This document shows positions 59,569 to 64,000 of a stretch of 64,000 nt of DNA, piece by piece. The translations under genes were made by a program, and so were the position numbers. Location of the stretch: contig MU623409.1 in assembly GCA_025201765.1 (NCBI GenBank), positions 124,001 to 188,000 on the forward strand, in the 5' to 3' direction. Each line of letters opens with the position of its first letter. The stretch's first letter is position 1. The stretch is from Daldinia sp. FL1419 (lineage: Eukaryota; Ascomycota; Sordariomycetes; Xylariales; Hypoxylaceae). The notes below the pieces were generated by a model that did not search any database, was not told the origin of the DNA, and was given only the letters and a program-made list of their open reading frames with translations.

Positions 59569-62014
59569 ATGGTTCAGTCCGCAGTTCTCGGTTTCCCCCG
59601 CATGGGTGTGAACCGTGACCTGAAGAAGGCAACTGAAGCTTGTAAGTTACTCTTATCAGTCTTTCCGGGTCTACCGGATTGTAGTGCCCGAAAAAAAAAA
59701 ACGCATTGCTAACAATTTTCAAGACTGGGCTGGCAACCTTTCCCAAGCCGACCTCCTTGCTGAGGCCAAGCGTCTTCGTCTTGCCCACTGGAAGATCCAG
59801 AAGGATGCTGGTGTAGACATCATTCCCAGCAATGACTTCGCTCTCTACGACCAAGTTCTATCCCACATCCAGGACTTTGGTGTAAGTTTTAAGCTAGCAT
59901 TCTTCCACTGTTCACTGCACATTGGCTAACACGGAGCTCCGTAGGCCGTCCCCGAGCGATACTCCAACGCCAACCTCGACCCCGTCGATGAATACTTTGC
60001 CATGGGCCGTGGTCACCAGAAGGGTGGCGTCGATGTTCCTAGCTTAGAAATGGTTAAATGGTTTGATTCCAACTACCACTACGTCAAGCCTACGCTGCAA
60101 GACAACCAGACCTTCAAGCTCACCGCCAACCCCAAGGCTGTCGTTGAGTTCCTTGAGGCTAAGGAGGCTGGCATCAACACCCGACCCGTATTGCTCGGTC
60201 CCGTGTCTTTCCTTCACTTGGGTAAGGCCGACCGTGGCCAGAGCGTCAACCCTATTGACCTCCTTGACAAGCTTCTCCCCGTCTACGAAGAGCTCCTCGC
60301 TAAGCTGAAGGATGCTGGTGCTGAGACTGTCCAAATTGACGAGCCTGTCCTCGTTTTCGACCTGCCTGAGAAGACCAAGGCTGCTTTCAAGCCTGCCTAC
60401 GAGAAGTTTGCCAGCCAGGCTGCTAAGATTCCTAACCTGGTCTTTACTACCTACTTTGGTGACATTGTCCACAACATTGACCTCCTTCCCAAGGACGTCT
60501 ATGCCGTTCATGTTGACCTTGTTCGCAACCCCGAGCAGCTTGAGACTGTCCTTGGCGCTCTTGGACCTAAGACTGCCCTTTCTGTCGGTGTTGTCGATGG
60601 CCGAAACATCTGGAAGACCAACCTAAAGCGTGCAATTGAAATTGCCGAGACTGCTATCCAAAAGCTTGGAAAGGACCGTGTTATCGTTGCCACTTCCAGC
60701 TCTCTCCTCCACACTCCTCACACGCTTGCCAGTGAGAAGAAGCTAGACCCCGAGATTGCTGACTGGTTCTCCTTCGCCTCTGAGAAGGCTGTTGAGATTG
60801 CCATAATTGCTAAGGCTGTTACCGAGGGTCCTGCTTCCGTCCGGGAAGCCCTCGAGGCTAACGCCAAGTCGTTGAATGCTCGTGCTACCTCGAAGCGAAC
60901 AAACAACCCCCAGGTTAAGGACAGGCAATCAAAGATTGTCGCGGCGGACTACAACCGAAAGTCTGAGTTCCCATCTCGAATTGCTCAGCAACAGAAGAAG
61001 CTCAACCTTCCTCTTTTCCCTACCACAACCATTGGATCTTTCCCTCAGACAAAGGAAATCCGAGTGCAACGAAACAAGTTCACCAAGGGAGAGATCACAG
61101 AGGCTCAATATGACAAGTTTATTGAGCAGGAAATTGACTCCAACGTCAAGATCCAGGACGAACTCGACCTCGATGTCTACGTCCACGGCGAGCCTGAGCG
61201 AAATGACATGGTTCAGTATTTCGGTGAGCGTTTGGACGGTTATGCCTTTACCACGCACGCTTGGGTCCAAAGTTACGGTTCTCGCTGTGTGCGACCTCCT
61301 ATCATTGTTGGTGACATCTCTCGTCCGGCCCCCATGACCGTCAAGGAGTCCAAGTACGCCGTTTCCGTCTCCAAGAAGCCCATGAAGGGCATGTTGACTG
61401 GTCCTGTTACTTGCTTGCGATGGTCTTTCCCTCGTGATGACGTTCACCAGTCCATCCAGGCTGAGCAACTTGCTCTGGCCCTCCGTGATGAGGTTGTTGA
61501 CCTCGAGAAGGCCGGCATTGATGTCATCCAGGTCGATGAGCCCGCTCTTCGTGAAGGTCTACCTCTCCGATCTGGCAAGGAGCGTCAGGCATACCTTGAC
61601 TGGGCTGTCAAGGCCTTCAGACTCTCAACCGTTGGTGTTGAAGACTCGACTCAGATCCATTCCCACTTCTGCTACTCTGAGTTCCAAGACTTCTTCCACG
61701 CCATCGCCGCCCTTGATGCCGATGTGCTATCCATCGAGAACAGCAAGTCTGACTCGAAGCTTTTGAGCGTTTTCGTTGACGAGGCTTACCCTCGTCACAT
61801 TGGTCCCGGTGTCTACGACATCCACTCCCCGCGTGTCCCCAGCGAGCAGGAGATCAAGGACCGTATCGAAGAGATGCTTCAGTATCTCAAGCCTGAGCAG
61901 CTCTGGATCAACCCTGACTGTGGTCTTAAGACCCGTCAATGGAAGGAAACTAAGGAGGCGTTGGTCAACATGGTTAACGCAGCCAAGTTCTTCCGTGCCA
62001 AGTATGCCAAATAA
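59569..62014 (+). CDS. MET6: Cobalamin-independent methionine synthase (766 aa)
   Basis: Three exons, 59569-59641, 59724-59881 and 59945-62014, join in phase for 766 residues, the standard fungal length. The protein starts MVQSAVLGFPRMGVNRDLKK. It is the usual MetE double barrel: the N-terminal folate half includes DPVDEYFAMGRGHQKGG and VQIDEPVLVFDLPEK, and the C-terminal catalytic half includes TTTIGSFPQTKEIR, VHGEPERNDMVQYFGE and IQVDEPALREGLPL. The zinc and homocysteine ligands are in IHSHFCYSEF (His, Cys) and NPDCGLKTR (Cys). It transfers a methyl group from 5-methyltetrahydropteroyl-glutamate to homocysteine in the cytosol, making methionine. Strong bias to C-ending codons indicates high expression, and a pyrimidine-rich tract precedes the start. 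Introns are confined to the first 400 bp. Confidence 0.97.
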
Positions 62015-64000
62015 TCGTCTCTCATATCAGGAGGTTGGCATTTCATTTTTACGAAAATTGATGATAATTGCATGATGATGTGGGGAGTTGCCTGCTAAAA
62101 AATTTCCATGGGAACTGCATAATCGATTTCAACATCGGCGTTTTACAAGGCTGGGTTCTCAAGGGATCTATACCAGAAAAGTTCTACAGGAAAGATTGGC
62201 GGGAATCGGAAGTATTCAACATTAGGCAGGCATATAAAGGGCGGGAAAGAATTATACCACGTGGTCCATCAACCGGGCCTGGGGAGTAGGTGGCGTTCTT
62301 GTATTTGGTCTGCTCTGTGCAGAGGAGATCGTGTTTACGATCAAAGCAGATGTTGTGAGCGAGTATCCCAATTCAACTGGGTGATGCTTTAGGGAAGAAT
62401 TGAATCTTCCTAAAACAGTAATTCCTTGACTTTAGTTCTTGAAGTGAGAGTGAGCCACACATATACAGATGGATCCATAGGCATACTAACCAACCTGTAA
62501 ACGGATCTACTAAATTATCGACGATGTACTAAAGGACCTAGGCGGACATGAAAATTTTGATTTTGAATGTTTTATTGGCTGATTAACGCATTGCGCCATA
62601 GGTACCTAGGTACCTAGACATGTGTGTAATTCCCAACAATACTCAAGGAATCGTTCCTTATTTCTCTTATTTCTTTCCTTTTTTGCCTAAGGCCGCTCGG
62701 CGATGATGATAAAACAGCAACTTCCATTTGCGTGTTATGCCAACTTGACGGATTATAATTATTGCTGACCTAGTAGAACGGCAAGTTTGCCCCTTTTTTT
62801 CATGTCCTCGGCGGCCTTTTTAGTAATAAGAAAAGAAAACTAAAATTGTAAAAGTATTAAGAGATCCACCTAACGGGCGGCTCCTTTCTATTCTTTTGTT
62901 TTTTTTTCTTCCTTTATGGATCCGTATTTTCCCCGAATTTCTTAGTTTTGAGCCAGCCCTATCCTAGTCTCCGCGCATTTTGCAGAATCCAGCTGTTGAT
63001 AATTTCACCTTTCTTAATGAGGTAACCTTCGGCAACCTTGATTAATTGAAGGATTGGGACCCTGCGAGCTCAAAAGACCCTGTCAGCACGGACCAACCAA
63101 AATGCTAAGCGAGTACAAGATATCTCAAAGACCGTAATTAAAGAATGAATTGGGCAGGTCGACGGTTAACTGACGTCGGATGCAGCAACAGCTAATCCTC
63201 CACGCTTACACGAAAACATCACGAAAAAGAAGAAGAAAAAAGGGTGAGGAGAATACGGTATACGATTGTTGTTTCTCGCGAAGGGACATACAAAATAGCG
63301 ACAAGGTTCGTAGAACATTCTACAAGAGCCTTACCGCTCTTACATATTACAAGGACAGGCATGGCGCCAAGGGGCTTGTTTGAGATTCACTGATGAGCGC
63401 GCGGTCTAGAAAGTTGAAGACCGTCACATAGTCTAATCATCCCTTGAAGCCCCGGCTCGAGATTAAATGCGATTGAAATGCGATATTTCTTTTAGCAATC
63501 CACCTTTTTGATATACCAGTGAGCTGGGAACCAAAGCTGGGAAATGCGCCGAACGTGTCAAGGTTAATTCCTCCCTGCATAATTCATCTCCTCGGCACCG
63601 CGATCCTGACGGCGTAGCTCGAATCATGAACTACGAAGCAAGATGAGACTCTTTTTTGTCAGCTAGGAGATTGCGGGAAGTCTCAGCTCAGATACTACCT
63701 CTACGCGGGGTCTTTCGAGACATCACGTCTTTTTCCTTGTCGCCACGAGGATTGAGATTTTTTTCTTTTTTTTTCTTTTTTCGTTTATGGGTTTGTGCAT
63801 CGTTTCGCGGGATCGTATTCTGGAATCCTAGCTGTGCAGGCCCGCCTCGTAGCGTGTGCTTACAGCGTAATATTCCATGGTCTATGACTGCTAATCGATT
63901 TAATACACACGTTTACTGCCATTAGGGGTGCGATTGGGGGTGCCAGTAAGGGGAAAGTATTCCTGGGATAATCGTAGCACATATAGGTCGAATCTTGTGG
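62015..64000. other. Spacer downstream of MET6
   Basis: About 2 kb to the window edge. It holds the MET6 3' untranslated region and a TAGGTACCTAGGTACCTAG cluster at about 62599-62618. T-rich tracts lie near 62787-62800, 62895-62912 and 63758-63782. Frames at 62068-62289, 63180-63383 and 63656-63925 lack family features and were not called. A gene may begin beyond 64000. Confidence 0.35.

Noticed and set aside
60044..61939. Several antisense and off-frame ORFs over 100 codons inside MET6
   Set aside because: Expected from strong codon bias in a highly expressed gene.
1..64000. tRNA, rRNA, CRISPR, terminal inverted repeats or intact transposases
   Set aside because: Scanning for T-loop GGTTCGA patterns, regularly spaced repeats and transposase motifs by eye found none that hold up. 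Occasional GGTTCGA-like strings (near 2368 and 30735) lack a matching cloverleaf. A covariance-model search would be decisive.

Overview
This 64 kb window is nuclear DNA from a filamentous ascomycete (Pezizomycotina, most likely a Sordariomycete). The evidence is the split genes with short introns (about 48-120 nt, GTRNGT donors, CTAAC-like branch sites, TAG/CAG acceptors), the fungal gene families (GH72 glucanosyltransferase, Lcb3-type phosphatase, LaeA-like methyltransferase, septin, mould-type C2H2 factor) and roughly 3 kb per gene. No tRNA, rRNA, CRISPR array, intact transposon or biosynthetic cluster was recognised. Exon models were built by hand from splice motifs and reading phase and need transcript support.

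Layout. 0-10 kb: arrestin-like trafficking adaptor (-), PPIL3/Cyp10 cyclophilin (+), a DUF7918 gene that appears broken (-), and a small two-segment membrane protein with two PPxY motifs (+). 10-20 kb: an intronless, GC-rich secreted PQQ-type sugar dehydrogenase (-), sphingoid-base-phosphate phosphatase LCB3 (-), a mitochondrial-FAS-like short-chain reductase (+) and the SUMO E1 subunit UBA2 (-), the last two tail to tail with 39 bp between stops. 20-38 kb is the densest part: queuosine salvage glycosidase (+), DNA polymerase delta subunit 4 (-), two small unknown genes (-), a GPI-anchored GH72 beta-1,3-glucanosyltransferase (-), guanylate kinase (+), septin CDC10/AspD (-), mitochondrial bL32m (+), SKI8 (+) and a GNAT acetyltransferase (+). 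38-64 kb is gene-poor: a decayed SDR fragment (+), a two-finger C2H2 factor (-), a LaeA-like methyltransferase (-), a 1,057-residue disordered protein of unknown function (-) and cobalamin-independent methionine synthase MET6 (+).

Most genes are independent housekeeping functions (SUMO activation, DNA replication, GMP synthesis, RNA exosome cofactor, mitochondrial translation, methionine synthesis, sphingolipid turnover, wall remodelling), so no operon-like system is evident. The spacers are long and AT-rich, and are peppered with a short self-complementary motif family (AGGTACCT / CCTAGGTA, often as GGTA runs) that I did not see in coding exons. The points most worth following up are the possibly transferred sugar dehydrogenase, the damaged DUF7918 gene, the PPxY membrane protein, the dispersed motif family, and the long orphan disordered protein.
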